Below, one piece after another: positions 41,166 to 50,468 of a DNA stretch of 64,000 bases. A program made the translations under genes and the position numbers. Location: contig JAAYAH010000144.1 in assembly GCA_012719445.1 (NCBI GenBank), forward strand, positions 1-64,000, given 5' to 3'. Below the pieces are notes generated by a model that was given only the letters and a program-made list of their open reading frames with translations, was not told the DNA's origin and searched no databases. Positions within the stretch are counted from its first letter, which is position 1; every line of letters begins with the position of its first letter. The DNA is from Actinomycetales bacterium. Lineage in GTDB: Bacteria > Actinomycetota > Actinomycetes > Actinomycetales > Kineosporiaceae.

Positions 41166-43637
41166 GTGGACGAGGCGGTGGGTCGGGCGAGGCGGGCCGG
41201 CACGGTCGCGGCACGCGTCCTGACGCTCCTCGGCCCCGTCGCCCTGCTCGTGGTCGCCCCCTGCCTCGCGGCGGCCTCCCCCGATCCGACCCCGGGACCC
41301 GCCTGCTCGGTCACCGGCCGGGTGACCGGCCCTGGCGGGCGGGCGGTGCCCGGGCTGAGCGTTCGGCTCAACGGCGCGGGACTGAGTGACGTCACCACCG
41401 TCACCGGGGCCGACGGCAGGTACCGGTTCCCCTCACCGGCCCGGTTCGGCTCCGGCTACGACCCGATCGGCGGGCTCGCCGACCGGGGCGGTTCGTCGTT
41501 CGACCCCGGCACCGAGACCGTCACCGTCTCGGTCCACCCGAGGGATCCCGAGGGGCTGTTCGAGTTCCGGCACACCACGGCCGAGGGCAGTGTCCCCGCC
41601 GAGGTCCGGACCGTCCCGTTCCGGCTGACCAGGGACGCGACGTGCGTCCGGGACGTCGACCTGGCGACGCTCCGGGACACCGGCCACGCCCGCCCGGCGG
41701 AGCCCGCCCGCTGGGCCGACCTCGTCGTCCTGTTCGAGCAGGCCCGGCAGGGGTACGCGTTCGCGACCTCGGAACTCGGCTTCCGCCCGGACCTCGGCCT
41801 CCCGCTGTGGATCCTCCCGTGGTGCGTCGAGAGCGCCGACATCACGTGCCCGAGCGGCGAGCAGGGCGGGCCGCCGCCGCTGGCGTTCTACCGGGCCGAC
41901 GGCGAGCACCCCTCCATCCCGCTGCTGCCCCAGGTCAGCGACGGACAGGTGGGCTGCCCCGACGACACACTGCTGCACGAGATCGGTCACGCGGTCCTCG
42001 GCGACGCCAACGGGAGGGGCAATCCCTCGGCCGCGGACCGGCACCCGCACGCGGGGTACTACGGCAACAGCTCCTCCAACGACTCCTGGATCGAGGGCTG
42101 GGCCACCTTCTTCGCCGTCCAGGTGCGGCAGCGGAGGTTCGGGCGCAGCGACCCGCACCTCGTGCTGTGCGGGCCGAGGGGCCGGTCGGTGATCGACCTG
42201 GAGACCAACCACCGGGTGTGGGACGGCCTGGGGCGCTACGAGGAGTTCGCGGCGGCCGGGCTGCTCCTCGATCTCGTGGACAGCACCCAGGACCACCCCT
42301 CGGCCAGGATCCAGGACGTCGTCCGGACCGTCGTGCTGCGGCCTGCGACCGGGCCGCCGATCGTCGTCGGCAGGGTGCTCCGGCACGGCCGGGACGCGAT
42401 CTCGGTGCGGGTGGAGTTCCTCGACCCCGACGGGACACCGGTGCACGACGCCGCGGCCTGGGTGTTCCCCGACGGGACGTTCCGGGTCCCCGCGCCGCCG
42501 GGCCTGGATGTCGCGTCGGTCCGGGTCGCCGAGTTCGCGGGCTGCCTGCCGGGCGACGACGACGAACCGGTGCGGGTCGGCGTCGGCGAACTGTGGAAGG
42601 CCGTCACCGAGTACCACAGCGTCGACACCAGGGGCGGGCGCCGGGACACGACGATGGTGTTCGACCTGGCCGACCTGTACGCGGCCGTCACGGCCCGGTT
42701 CTCCGGCGACCGGGACCTGGACGGGGTCGACGACATCGACCAGGTCTTCGTCGACCACGGGGTCTTCGCCGACCCGGACCGGCAGTACCGCCACGTCACC
42801 GGCGCCGAGATCGGGATGACCACCCGCCGTCCGCTGGGCGTCGGTCCCGCCGCCGTCCGCTACACCACCGAGGTGGCCGCCGGGCTGCCGGTCCGGATCC
42901 GGAGCACGGTCCCGACCACCGTGATCGCCTTCGTCGACCGTCCCTCCCCCCGGGAGTCCGACTCCTACGCCTACCAGATCACCCCCGGGCCGACCGGGGT
43001 GAGCACGGTCGTGGTGCCACCGGAGGGCTCCGGAGCGACGGTCTCCCTCCTGGCCGTGGCACCGGGCCACCTCCCGGAGGTGGTCGCGACCTTCGACTCC
43101 GCGACCACATGGGCCGGCGGCCGGGTTCCCGCGGGCCGGGACCCGCAGGTCCTCCGGATCGCGCTCCGGCCGGGCAGCGTGCCGCTCGCGACCGGTGCCG
43201 GTACCGGAGCGGTCGCCACCGTGGGGACGGACGGCACCGACGGCACAGCCGACACCGCCGGCACCGGGGACGGCGCCCGCGACGGGGGCGAGCGCGACGG
43301 GAGAGCCCACCGGGTCGCCGAGCGCGGGTCCGACGCCGTGGTCCGGCTGCCCTTCCTCCGGCTGTCCCGGGCACAGGCGATCCCCCTCGGCGGTGGGCTG
43401 ACCCTGCTCACCCTGTTCGCCGTCGCCCTGCTCACCCTCACCCCGCTGGACCGGCGGCTGCGGGTCACCGGCACCGGCACGTCCCCGGACCCCTCCCACG
43501 GCTCGGCCGGCGACTCCCCCGAAGGCACCGGCGACTCCGGTGCGGATGCGGGCGGCTCCCGCGAGGAGGCGGCGGTGCCAGGAGGTCCACCGGCAACCCG
43601 CCCCGGGGCCTCGGGCGGCGGGTCGGCCACGTGCTGA
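41166..43637 (+). CDS. Surface-anchored HEXXH zinc metalloprotease-like protein
   Basis: The 823-residue protein has an N-terminal signal (VARVLTLLGPVALLVVAPCLAAA, about 16-37). A carboxypeptidase-regulatory-like fold follows (VTGRVTGPGGRAVPGLSVRLNG... about 48-92). The zinc-binding HEIGHA is at 271-276, and WIEGWATFF (Glu310) is a candidate third ligand, as in gluzincin-like peptidases. A C-terminal helix (LGGGLTLLTLFAVALLTLTPL) near 740 and an acidic tail suggest anchoring with the catalytic part outside the cell. I do not recognise a named family. GTG 41166 has GAGGAGG about 11 bases upstream. It follows the ECF operon and could be co-transcribed with it. Confidence 0.75.
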   Translation: MDEAVGRARRAGTVAARVLTLLGPVALLVVAPCLAAASPDPTPGPACSVTGRVTGPGGRAVPGLSVRLNGAGLSDVTTVTGADGRYRFPSPARFGSGYDPIGGLADRGGSSFDPGTETVTVSVHPRDPEGLFEFRHTTAEGSVPAEVRTVPFRLTRDATCVRDVDLATLRDTGHARPAEPARWADLVVLFEQARQGYAFATSELGFRPDLGLPLWILPWCVESADITCPSGEQGGPPPLAFYRADGEHPSIPLLPQVSDGQVGCPDDTLLHEIGHAVLGDANGRGNPSAADRHPHAGYYGNSSSNDSWIEGWATFFAVQVRQRRFGRSDPHLVLCGPRGRSVIDLETNHRVWDGLGRYEEFAAAGLLLDLVDSTQDHPSARIQDVVRTVVLRPATGPPIVVGRVLRHGRDAISVRVEFLDPDGTPVHDAAAWVFPDGTFRVPAPPGLDVASVRVAEFAGCLPGDDDEPVRVGVGELWKAVTEYHSVDTRGGRRDTTMVFDLADLYAAVTARFSGDRDLDGVDDIDQVFVDHGVFADPDRQYRHVTGAEIGMTTRRPLGVGPAAVRYTTEVAAGLPVRIRSTVPTTVIAFVDRPSPRESDSYAYQITPGPTGVSTVVVPPEGSGATVSLLAVAPGHLPEVVATFDSATTWAGGRVPAGRDPQVLRIALRPGSVPLATGAGTGAVATVGTDGTDGTADTAGTGDGARDGGERDGRAHRVAERGSDAVVRLPFLRLSRAQAIPLGGGLTLLTLFAVALLTLTPLDRRLRVTGTGTSPDPSHGSAGDSPEGTGDSGADAGGSREEAAVPGGPPATRPGASGGGSATC

Positions 43638-43696
43638 CCGCGACCCGGCGGCCACCTGGCTGCCGGTGCCGAACGGCGACTGGCAGGCTGGACGTC

Positions 43697-44671
43697 GTGA
43701 ACGACACGGTCCGGCCCGCGGGCGGTACGCGGGACAGCGCCCCCTCGCTGACCCGGTACGCCTGGCTGTCCATCGCGGCGGCGGTCGCGACCATCTTCCT
43801 CAAGTCCGGGGCCTACCTGGTCACCGGATCGGTCGGGCTGCTCTCGGACGCCGCGGAGTCGCTGGTCAACCTGGCCGCCGCGATCGTGGCCCTCATCGCG
43901 CTGAAGGTCGCGGCGCGCCCCGCCGACGCCGACCACCATTTCGGGCACGGCAAGGCCGAGTACTTCTCCGCCGCCTTCGAGGGGCTGATGATCTTCGGGG
44001 CCGCCGCCGCCATCCTGGTCAGCTCGGTACGCCGGTTCCTGCACCCGATCCCGCTGGAGAGCCTCGGCCTCGGTCTCGCCATCTCCCTGGTGGCGACCGT
44101 GGTGAACGGCGCGGTGGGGGTGCTGCTCCTCCGGGCAGGTCGGAGGTACCGGTCCACGACCCTCACCGCCGACGGCAAGCACCTGATGACCGACGTGTGG
44201 ACCTCGGCCGGGGTGATCGTCGGCGTGCTGCTCGTCGGCGTGACCGGCTGGGAGCGCCTCGACCCGGTCGTCGCGGCGGTCGTCGGGCTGAACATCCTCG
44301 TCACCGGGTCGCGGATGATGGCGGCGTCGATGCGGTCACTGCTCGACGCCGCGCTCCCGGCGGCGGACATCGACCAGGTGGTCGCCGTCCTCGACCGCTT
44401 CCGGGGTCCCGAGGTCGACTTCCACGGCCTGCAGACCCGGGAGTCCGGCCGGTACCGGTTCGTGTCGCTGCACGTGCTCGTCCCCGGCCTGTGGACGGTG
44501 CACCGCGGCCACGACCTCGTCGAGGAGGTCGAGGCGGCGATCCGGGAGGCCCTGCCCGACACCACCGTGCAGACCCATCTGGAGCCCATCGAAGACGCCC
44601 GCGCCTACGCCGACGTCGCCTTCGACTCCCACCCCGAGAGGCCGGCGCACCCGGTCGACCGGGGCCGGTGA
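43697..44671 (+). CDS. Cation diffusion facilitator (CDF) efflux protein
   Basis: The 324-residue inner-membrane metal/proton antiporter has six helices and the cytoplasmic C-terminal domain. The TM2 metal site lies in VGLLSDAAESLVNLAAAIVAL; where FieF has Asp-x-x-x-Asp, this has Glu and Asn (ESLVN). The TM5 site is normal (HLMTDVWTS, His-x-x-x-Asp). HHFGHGKAEYFSAAFEG is the loop signature. The C-terminal domain (FHGLQTRESGRYRFVSLHVLVPGLWTVHRGHDLVEEVEAAI) is complete. It probably exports zinc, iron or manganese; the metal cannot be assigned. GTG 43697 is 59 bases after the protease stop. Confidence 0.88.
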   Translation: MNDTVRPAGGTRDSAPSLTRYAWLSIAAAVATIFLKSGAYLVTGSVGLLSDAAESLVNLAAAIVALIALKVAARPADADHHFGHGKAEYFSAAFEGLMIFGAAAAILVSSVRRFLHPIPLESLGLGLAISLVATVVNGAVGVLLLRAGRRYRSTTLTADGKHLMTDVWTSAGVIVGVLLVGVTGWERLDPVVAAVVGLNILVTGSRMMAASMRSLLDAALPAADIDQVVAVLDRFRGPEVDFHGLQTRESGRYRFVSLHVLVPGLWTVHRGHDLVEEVEAAIREALPDTTVQTHLEPIEDARAYADVAFDSHPERPAHPVDRGR

Positions 44672-44677
44672 CGGACG

Positions 44678-45874
44678 TCAGCGCACCGTGGAACCGGAGA
44701 CCCGGGGGCTGCCCGAGCCGAGGAAGAAGATGCCCGGGTACCCACGGGTCTCGAAACCGTCACTCGGGTTGCGACGGAGCACGGATCCGCGCTCGATGCT
44801 CATGGTCCCGGTGCGGTCGTTGCTGACGAAGAACACCGCGCCGCCGCCCTCGTTGGCGTGGTTGTCGGTGATCCGGGTCCCCGCGATCCGCACGGTGAAG
44901 GTGTTGCCGTCGGTGTAGATGCCGCCCCCGCTGCCTCCGCCGGGGGTCCCCGCGCGGGCGGGGTTGGCTCCGTGGCCGATCGCCGAGTTGTGGCTGATGA
45001 TGCTGTTGAGCACCACCCAGGAGACCCCGATGCTGCTGAGCGCACCGCCGTTGGAGCACCGCCCACCCCGGCCGGGCGCCCCGCCGAAGGTGCTCCCCAC
45101 CACGTAGACGGGCTGTCCCCGGTACTGGCTGAGCACCCGGATCGCCGCACCGCCGACATCCGGCCCGTTGCCGTCGCACCGGTTGCGGAGGAACCGGGAG
45201 TTGACGACCGTGAACCGGCCGCCGCGGACGAAGATCGCGCCTCCGCCGCCGCCCTCCATGGTCTCCCCGGTGGCGTTGCCGTCGACGAAGGTGAGGTTCT
45301 GCACGGTGAGCCGGGGGTGGTCCTGGTCCTGGCAGTGCGACGTCGTCCAGCCCTGGGCCTGGTCGCAGGTGTTCATGTAGAGGATCCGCCGCTTGCCGCC
45401 GCCGCTCAGGGTCACCTTGCCGCCGCCGTCGAGGACGATACGCGGACCGGTCGCGTTCCGGATCTTGGCCGTCCGGTTCAGAGTGATCGTGATCGGGTCG
45501 GGCCCGCAGGAGAAGGTGATGATCCCACCCTTGGCCACCGCCGACACCACCGCGGCCGAGGTGCAGCTGCCCGGGGTGCCGTTGCCGATCACCCTGGTCG
45601 GGTGGGACGTGTCGACAGCCCTGGCCGCCGCCGGGACGGGGGCGTGACCGTCCGGGTTGCCCGCCGAGAACCTCGGCATGGACTTCCTCGTGGTCGTCGG
45701 GGTGGTCCTCGTCGTGGACGAGACCGTCGACGAGCCGGTCACCACCATCGCGGAGGGGATCCCCAGCGTCGCCGGCTCCCGGCCCCGGTCCGGCGCGTCC
45801 CGGCCGCAACCGGCACCCGCGGCGGTCAGCGCCGCGGTGAGCAGGACGGCACTCACCCGGGTAGAGCGCGACAC
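44678..45874 (-). CDS. Right-handed beta-helix surface lipoprotein
   Basis: The 398-residue protein has a lipoprotein-like signal (SAVLLTAALTAAGAGC, Cys about 23), a Ser/Thr/Pro-rich stalk, then a parallel beta-helix of the polymorphic-outer-membrane or pectate-lyase-like type: GGKVTLSGGGKRRILYM, LTVQNLTFVDGNATG, GGGGGAIFVRGGRFTVVNSRFLRN, GGALSSIGVSWVVLNSIISHNSAIGHG, and IAGTRITDNHANEGGGAVFF. It lacks a recognisable lyase active site. It is probably a carbohydrate-binding or adhesion protein on the surface. GTG 45874 is supported by TACAGT (45887-45882), which ends 7 bases upstream. It is next to the GH5 cellulase gene on the same strand. Confidence 0.8.
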   Translation of the reverse strand: MSRSTRVSAVLLTAALTAAGAGCGRDAPDRGREPATLGIPSAMVVTGSSTVSSTTRTTPTTTRKSMPRFSAGNPDGHAPVPAAARAVDTSHPTRVIGNGTPGSCTSAAVVSAVAKGGIITFSCGPDPITITLNRTAKIRNATGPRIVLDGGGKVTLSGGGKRRILYMNTCDQAQGWTTSHCQDQDHPRLTVQNLTFVDGNATGETMEGGGGGAIFVRGGRFTVVNSRFLRNRCDGNGPDVGGAAIRVLSQYRGQPVYVVGSTFGGAPGRGGRCSNGGALSSIGVSWVVLNSIISHNSAIGHGANPARAGTPGGGSGGGIYTDGNTFTVRIAGTRITDNHANEGGGAVFFVSNDRTGTMSIERGSVLRRNPSDGFETRGYPGIFFLGSGSPRVSGSTVR

Positions 45875-46059
45875 CCGGACGACTGTAGCCACGGATCCGA
45901 CTCCGTGACCACGGCTCGGCGGGAGGATCACCTCACCCCCGCCGGGTACGTCACGTACGCCCGGGAATGCGACACGCCGGCCCCACCACGAGGCGCGGGG
46001 CCTTTCGGAGGTGGGAACCCCGGAGACCCCGCACCTGCGGTGAGGCGGAGCAGGGCGGT

Positions 46060-46098
46060 GGACGGAGGGGCGACGCCTGGAGCGGGGCCCCTCCGTCC
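46060..46098 (-). terminator. Hairpin terminator after the GH5 cellulase gene
   Basis: GGACGGAGGGG (46060-46070) pairs perfectly with CCCCTCCGTCC (46088-46098) around a 17-base loop. It lies 11-50 bases past the stop of the minus-strand cellulase gene. Confidence 0.7.
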
Positions 46099-46109
46099 GG
46101 CGACCGGTG

Positions 46110-47609
46110 TCAGCTGGTCGGGAAGTTGTCCGACGTCATGATCCGACTGCGGACCAGGATCCCGGACTCCTTGAGCACGCTGGTGCCCGCGTAGTTGCTG
46201 CCGGAGCAGGTGCCCGCCTTGAACGCCGCGCTGCTCTCGGTGTGGTCGGAGAAGGTCCAGTTGGCGTAACTGACCTTCAACGAGTCCATCAGGTTGAACC
46301 ACGCGGTGGAACTGCTCTGGTCGACGCCGCCGTCACCGGTGTAGGTGACCGTGCCGAACTCGGTGACGAACATCGGGATCCGGGCGGCCGCCCGGCTGAG
46401 CGTCTGCCGGTAGTTGTCCCCGTGCGACGCGGCGTAGAAGTGGAACGCGTACATGACGTTGCCGGCGTTCACGGGGCTGTTGATGACCTCGTTCTCGTTG
46501 CCGCCCTCGGAGACGCCCAGCGAGGACCAGGCGCGGGTGCCGACGATGACGATCGCGTCCGGGTCGGCGTTGCGGATGACCGGGATGACCTGCTCGGCGT
46601 AGCTCTTGATCTGCGCCCAGCTCACCCCGTTGGGCTCGTTGGCGATCTCGTAGATGACGTTGTTCTTGTTCGCGTGCCGGGCCGCGACGGCGGCGAAGAA
46701 GGTCCTGGCGTTGTTGAGGTTGTAGTTCGGGTCGCCGGGGGTCAGCGTGTGGAAGTCGATGATCGCGTACATGCCGCGGGCCGTGGCCATGTCGACGTAG
46801 GTGTTGACCCGGTCGGTGAACAGCGCCGGGTTCGTCTCGTAGCCCTGCTCCTGCACGTACATGGAGACCCGCAACAGGTCGGCCTTCCAGTCGTTGGCCA
46901 GCGCGTCGAGGGAGGCGTCGTTGATGCACTGCGGGAACCACTGGATCCCGTGCGTGCTCATGCCCCGCAACTGGATCGGCTTGCCGTACTGGTTGCACAG
47001 GTTGGTGCCGCAGACCCGCAGTTGACCGTTGATCCCCACCGGGGTCCCGGTCGGCCCGGTGGACGTGGTGGTGGTCGTCGTGGTGGTCGACGTCGTGGTG
47101 GTTGTCGGCCGGGTCGTCGTGGTGGTCGACGTCGTGGTGGTTGTCGGCCGGGTCGTCGTGGTGGTCGACGTTGTGGGCCGGGTCGTCGTGGTGGTCGACG
47201 AGGTCGGCTGGACACCGCCGCAGGTGACGCCGTTCACCGCGAAGGATGTCGGCGGGTTGTTCGAGCCGGTCCAACTCCCGATGAACCCGGGCGACGCCGA
47301 GGCCCCGGTCGGGACGTTACCGTTCCACGTCTCGTTCCTCACGGTCACGTCGGACCCGCTGGAGGTGAACACCCCGCCCCAGCCCTGGGTGATCGCCTGG
47401 CCGTTGGGGAAGGTGAAGGTGAGGGTCCAGCCATTCCACGCGTCACCCAGGTTCTTGATCACGAGCGATCCCTGGAATCCGCTCTGCCACTGGTTGGCGA
47501 CGGAGTACTGGACGTCACAGGCCACCGCGGCCTGAGCGGAGGAACCGATCCCCGTGAGGAGGGCCATTCCGGTGAGGCCGGCCACGAGGAGTGAACAACA
47601 ACGTCTCAT
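46110..47609 (-). CDS. Secreted CBM2-GH5 endoglucanase (cellulase)
   Basis: The 499-residue secreted enzyme cuts beta-1,4-glucan. It has a signal peptide (1 to about 27, ending SSAQA), a CBM2 (about 29-130, with ANQWQSGFQGSLVIKNLG and SFAVNGVTC), and a linker of Thr runs broken by RP (135-188). The GH5 subfamily 2 barrel (about 193-499) has LRGMSTHGIQWFPQ, IDFHTL, acid/base Glu325 in YEIANEPNG, HFYAASHG, and nucleophile Glu417 in MFVTEFGT. ATG 47609 is the start. The gene is divergent from the LacI-type sensor kinase, a pairing that suggests functional linkage. Confidence 0.95.
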   Translation of the reverse strand: MRRCCSLLVAGLTGMALLTGIGSSAQAAVACDVQYSVANQWQSGFQGSLVIKNLGDAWNGWTLTFTFPNGQAITQGWGGVFTSSGSDVTVRNETWNGNVPTGASASPGFIGSWTGSNNPPTSFAVNGVTCGGVQPTSSTTTTTRPTTSTTTTTRPTTTTTSTTTTTRPTTTTTSTTTTTTTTSTGPTGTPVGINGQLRVCGTNLCNQYGKPIQLRGMSTHGIQWFPQCINDASLDALANDWKADLLRVSMYVQEQGYETNPALFTDRVNTYVDMATARGMYAIIDFHTLTPGDPNYNLNNARTFFAAVAARHANKNNVIYEIANEPNGVSWAQIKSYAEQVIPVIRNADPDAIVIVGTRAWSSLGVSEGGNENEVINSPVNAGNVMYAFHFYAASHGDNYRQTLSRAAARIPMFVTEFGTVTYTGDGGVDQSSSTAWFNLMDSLKVSYANWTFSDHTESSAAFKAGTCSGSNYAGTSVLKESGILVRSRIMTSDNFPTS

Positions 47610-48179
47610 CGAAGATCCTTACTGGACGAGAGAGAACCACCGGGAGTTGTCACACCATTCCCTCCCGGAGCCCGCGCGTCAAGTGGCGTGACCGGCGGCC
47701 ACGACAGTTTTACGCTGCGTTTCACACACATTCCCACGCTGACATGATTGATCATCAACCAGGGTAGTGATCAACCCTTTCACCTGCGGTTCCGGTGAGC
47801 CTTGGGCCCGGCTCCGGCTGGTGATCAGTTGTCTCTTCACCGTGTTCAGCCGGAACGGGAACCGGTTTACCGACAATTTCCGGTCACTCGAGTCACGACA
47901 CTCACAGCTTGAGGTGTCACCGGACGGCCGCCCGGACGACAATGACGATCATCACGGGTCTGACGGCGAGATCCGTCACCCAACGTACCCGTCGGCGTAT
48001 CAGCAGGTCGGCGGCCGCCCGCGCCCCGTGGCCGGGGCAGGAGAACCACAGGACCCTGGCCATCGGCGCCGGGCCGCTGACGCCGTTCCGGGCCATCAAG
48101 CCGCCGTCCGGCCGTGTCGACGTACCGGGGGGCGCTGGGACCCGGGCCGAACCGGCCCCGCCGGGACGAGGTGACGCGG
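47610..48179. other. Divergent intergenic region between the cellulase and the sensor kinase
   Basis: No convincing gene is present in these 570 bases. The part at 47690-47790 is AT-rich for this genome. It holds TTGATCATCAA (47748-47758, perfect arms around C) and GGTAGTGATCAACC (47763-47776, an imperfect inverted repeat sharing TGATCA), which could be binding sites for a regulator of one or both genes. I cannot place a confident -35/-10 pair for either gene. Confidence 0.4.
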
Positions 48180-50468
48180 ATGACCGGTCGAGCCGACCGC
48201 ATGGTCGTGTCGATCGCCACCGGCATCGACCTGTACCAGACGGCCCTGCTCCGGGGGATGTGCCGGGTTCTCACCCCGCTGGGGATCCCCCTCGTCGCCT
48301 ACACGAACCGCAACTACAGCGCCCACTACGGCCCCGACGGCAGCGGCATCACCCACGGGAACTGCGACCTCGGCCCGGTCGTCCACCCCGCGCTCGAGTG
48401 CCTGCTCCGACACCGCGACCTCCTGGGCGTCGCCGTGGCCAACTCGCTGTCGAGTCACCAGCAGGCGGCCCTGGGTGAGCTGACGGCCTCGCTGAACCTG
48501 CCCGTGGTGTACATCGCGCAGGACCTCCCCGGCCAGGACTGTGTCCGTGGCGACAACGCCCAGGGCATCAGGGCGGTGATGGAGCATCTCCTCGACGACC
48601 GCGGAGCGCGGCGGCTCGCCCTGGTCAGGGGGCTGGCGCACCAGCCGGACCACGTCGAGCGGGAGGCGGTGTTCCGTCGGGAGATCACTGCGCGCGGACT
48701 GACGGTGGACGAGGAACTGGTCCTCGACGGGGCGGCCGAACGCGAGGTCGCCCGCAACGCGATGCGCGCGCTGCTGGCCAGGCGCCGGGACCTCGACGCC
48801 GTGGTGACCACCGACGACCTCTGCGCCGAGGCGGTGGTCAGCGTCCTCCACGAACACGGGCTGCGGGTCCCGGACGACGTCATGGTGACCGGGTTCGACG
48901 ACTACCCGAACGCCAGCATGACCTGGCCCGGGTTGACGACCGTCGACCAGGACCTCGTCGGGCAGGGCGCCAACGCCGCCCGGCTTCTCCTCGACCAGGC
49001 CACGGGCTGCTCCCCCCGCGGAACGGTGGTCACGCCCTGTCGGCTCGTCGTCCGGGGCTCGACCATCGGGGACGCGGCGAACGGCACGGACGGTGAGGTC
49101 TCGGCGCGAAGCATCGCCCGCGCAGCCCAACTGCACCTGAACTTCCACCACGGGGTGCGCAGGCTCGGCCGGGTGCTGGCGGAGTGCAGGACTCTCGCCG
49201 ACGTCGGCGAGGCCCTGTCCACCTGCCTGTTCATGCTCGACGTGCGCCGGTGTTTCCTGGTCGTCCACGAGCGGGCCGAGGCGGGCGGCCCCGACGGCGT
49301 CCCGCACCAGCTCTCCCGGCTGGTGCTGGACCACCGGGACGGGGTCTCGCACCCGATCCCCGATCCGGTGTTCTCCTCGTGCCGCCTGCTGCCCGACAGT
49401 CTCCGTTCGGAGCTCCGCGAGGGGCAGCTCGTACTCCAAATGATGATCATGAACGACGAGACCCTCGGCTACCTGCTCACCGAGCACCTCGCGGCGCCGG
49501 TGGCGGTCATGGAACAGGTGGCCCTGGACGTGACCCGAGCGGTGCAGGTCGTACTCAGTACCCAGGAGCTCGAACAGCGGGTGGAGGAACGCACCCGGGA
49601 ACTCCAGGTCGCGCAGGGCGAACTGCTCAGCGCCGCACGCAGGGCAGGTATGGCCGAGATCGCCACCAATGTCCTGCACAACGTCGGCAACGTCCTCAAC
49701 AGCGTGAACATCTCGGCCGGCCGGCTGGCGCGGGGACTGCAGGAGTCGAGGTCCGACGGTCTGCGCCGGGCCGTCGGCCTCCTCTCCGACCCGGACGGCC
49801 ACCTCGGCGCCGTCCTCGCCGACGACGCCGAGGGCCGGCTGCTGCTGGAGTACCTGGTCGGGATCGACCAGGCGCTCGGGGAAGAACGGGCCACCCTCCT
49901 GGAGGAGGCGGCCCAGCTTCGGAAGCGGGTCAATCACATCAAGGCCATCGTGGCGACCCAGCAGTCCTACGCCGGGGTCGGGAGGATCACCGAGTTCGCC
50001 GACGTCGCCGACCTCGTGGACGACGCCCTCCGCATCAGCGCCGAGTCCCTGGCCCGGCAGGACGTGGAGGTGGTCAGGGCGTGCGAGACCATCCCCCCGA
50101 TGCTGCTCGACCGGGCCCGGATCGTCCTCGTCCTGGTCAACCTGATCACCAACGCCCGCGCGGCGATGGAGTCCGTCCCGCCGGGGAGCCGCCGGCTCAC
50201 CGTCGGTCTCACCGCGACGGCCGGCGCCCTGAGCCTGTCGGTGGGGGACACGGGTGAGGGGATCGACGAGGAGAACCTCGACCGCATCTTCGGCCACGGG
50301 TTCACCACCCGCCCGGACGGGCACGGGTTCGGGCTGCACAGCTGTGCCCTGGCCGCGTCGGAGATGGGCGGGACGCTGCGGGTCCACAGCGACGGGCGGG
50401 GACACGGCGCCGTGTTCACCCTCGAGCTCCCGATCCCGGACGCGCAGCAGGGAGGGGCGATCCGATGA
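48180..50468 (+). CDS. LacI-type ligand-binding sensor histidine kinase
   Basis: The 762-residue soluble kinase lacks membrane segments and helix-turn-helix. Residues about 8-295 are a LacI/GalR-type sugar-binding fold (SIATGIDLYQTALLRGM, VMVTGFDDYPNASMTWPGLTTVDQDLVGQGA). Residues about 315-458 are the middle domain shared with the protein at 1917-3932 (RCFLVVHER, SRLVLDHRDGVSHP, RLLPDSLRSEL). A coiled coil spans 460-487. The kinase core follows, with phosphoacceptor candidate His500 in NVLHNVGNVLNSVN, N box NLITNARAAM, G1 DTGEGI and G2 GHGFGLH. It should phosphorylate the REC protein encoded next, whose start codon overlaps its stop (ATGA). ATG 48180 has GAGGTGA about 6 bases upstream. Confidence 0.9.
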   Translation: MTGRADRMVVSIATGIDLYQTALLRGMCRVLTPLGIPLVAYTNRNYSAHYGPDGSGITHGNCDLGPVVHPALECLLRHRDLLGVAVANSLSSHQQAALGELTASLNLPVVYIAQDLPGQDCVRGDNAQGIRAVMEHLLDDRGARRLALVRGLAHQPDHVEREAVFRREITARGLTVDEELVLDGAAEREVARNAMRALLARRRDLDAVVTTDDLCAEAVVSVLHEHGLRVPDDVMVTGFDDYPNASMTWPGLTTVDQDLVGQGANAARLLLDQATGCSPRGTVVTPCRLVVRGSTIGDAANGTDGEVSARSIARAAQLHLNFHHGVRRLGRVLAECRTLADVGEALSTCLFMLDVRRCFLVVHERAEAGGPDGVPHQLSRLVLDHRDGVSHPIPDPVFSSCRLLPDSLRSELREGQLVLQMMIMNDETLGYLLTEHLAAPVAVMEQVALDVTRAVQVVLSTQELEQRVEERTRELQVAQGELLSAARRAGMAEIATNVLHNVGNVLNSVNISAGRLARGLQESRSDGLRRAVGLLSDPDGHLGAVLADDAEGRLLLEYLVGIDQALGEERATLLEEAAQLRKRVNHIKAIVATQQSYAGVGRITEFADVADLVDDALRISAESLARQDVEVVRACETIPPMLLDRARIVLVLVNLITNARAAMESVPPGSRRLTVGLTATAGALSLSVGDTGEGIDEENLDRIFGHGFTTRPDGHGFGLHSCALAASEMGGTLRVHSDGRGHGAVFTLELPIPDAQQGGAIR

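Noticed and set aside
47867-48274. A 135-codon minus-strand frame between the cellulase and the kinase
   Set aside because: It overlaps the 5' end of the kinase gene, has no protein pattern and no convincing start.
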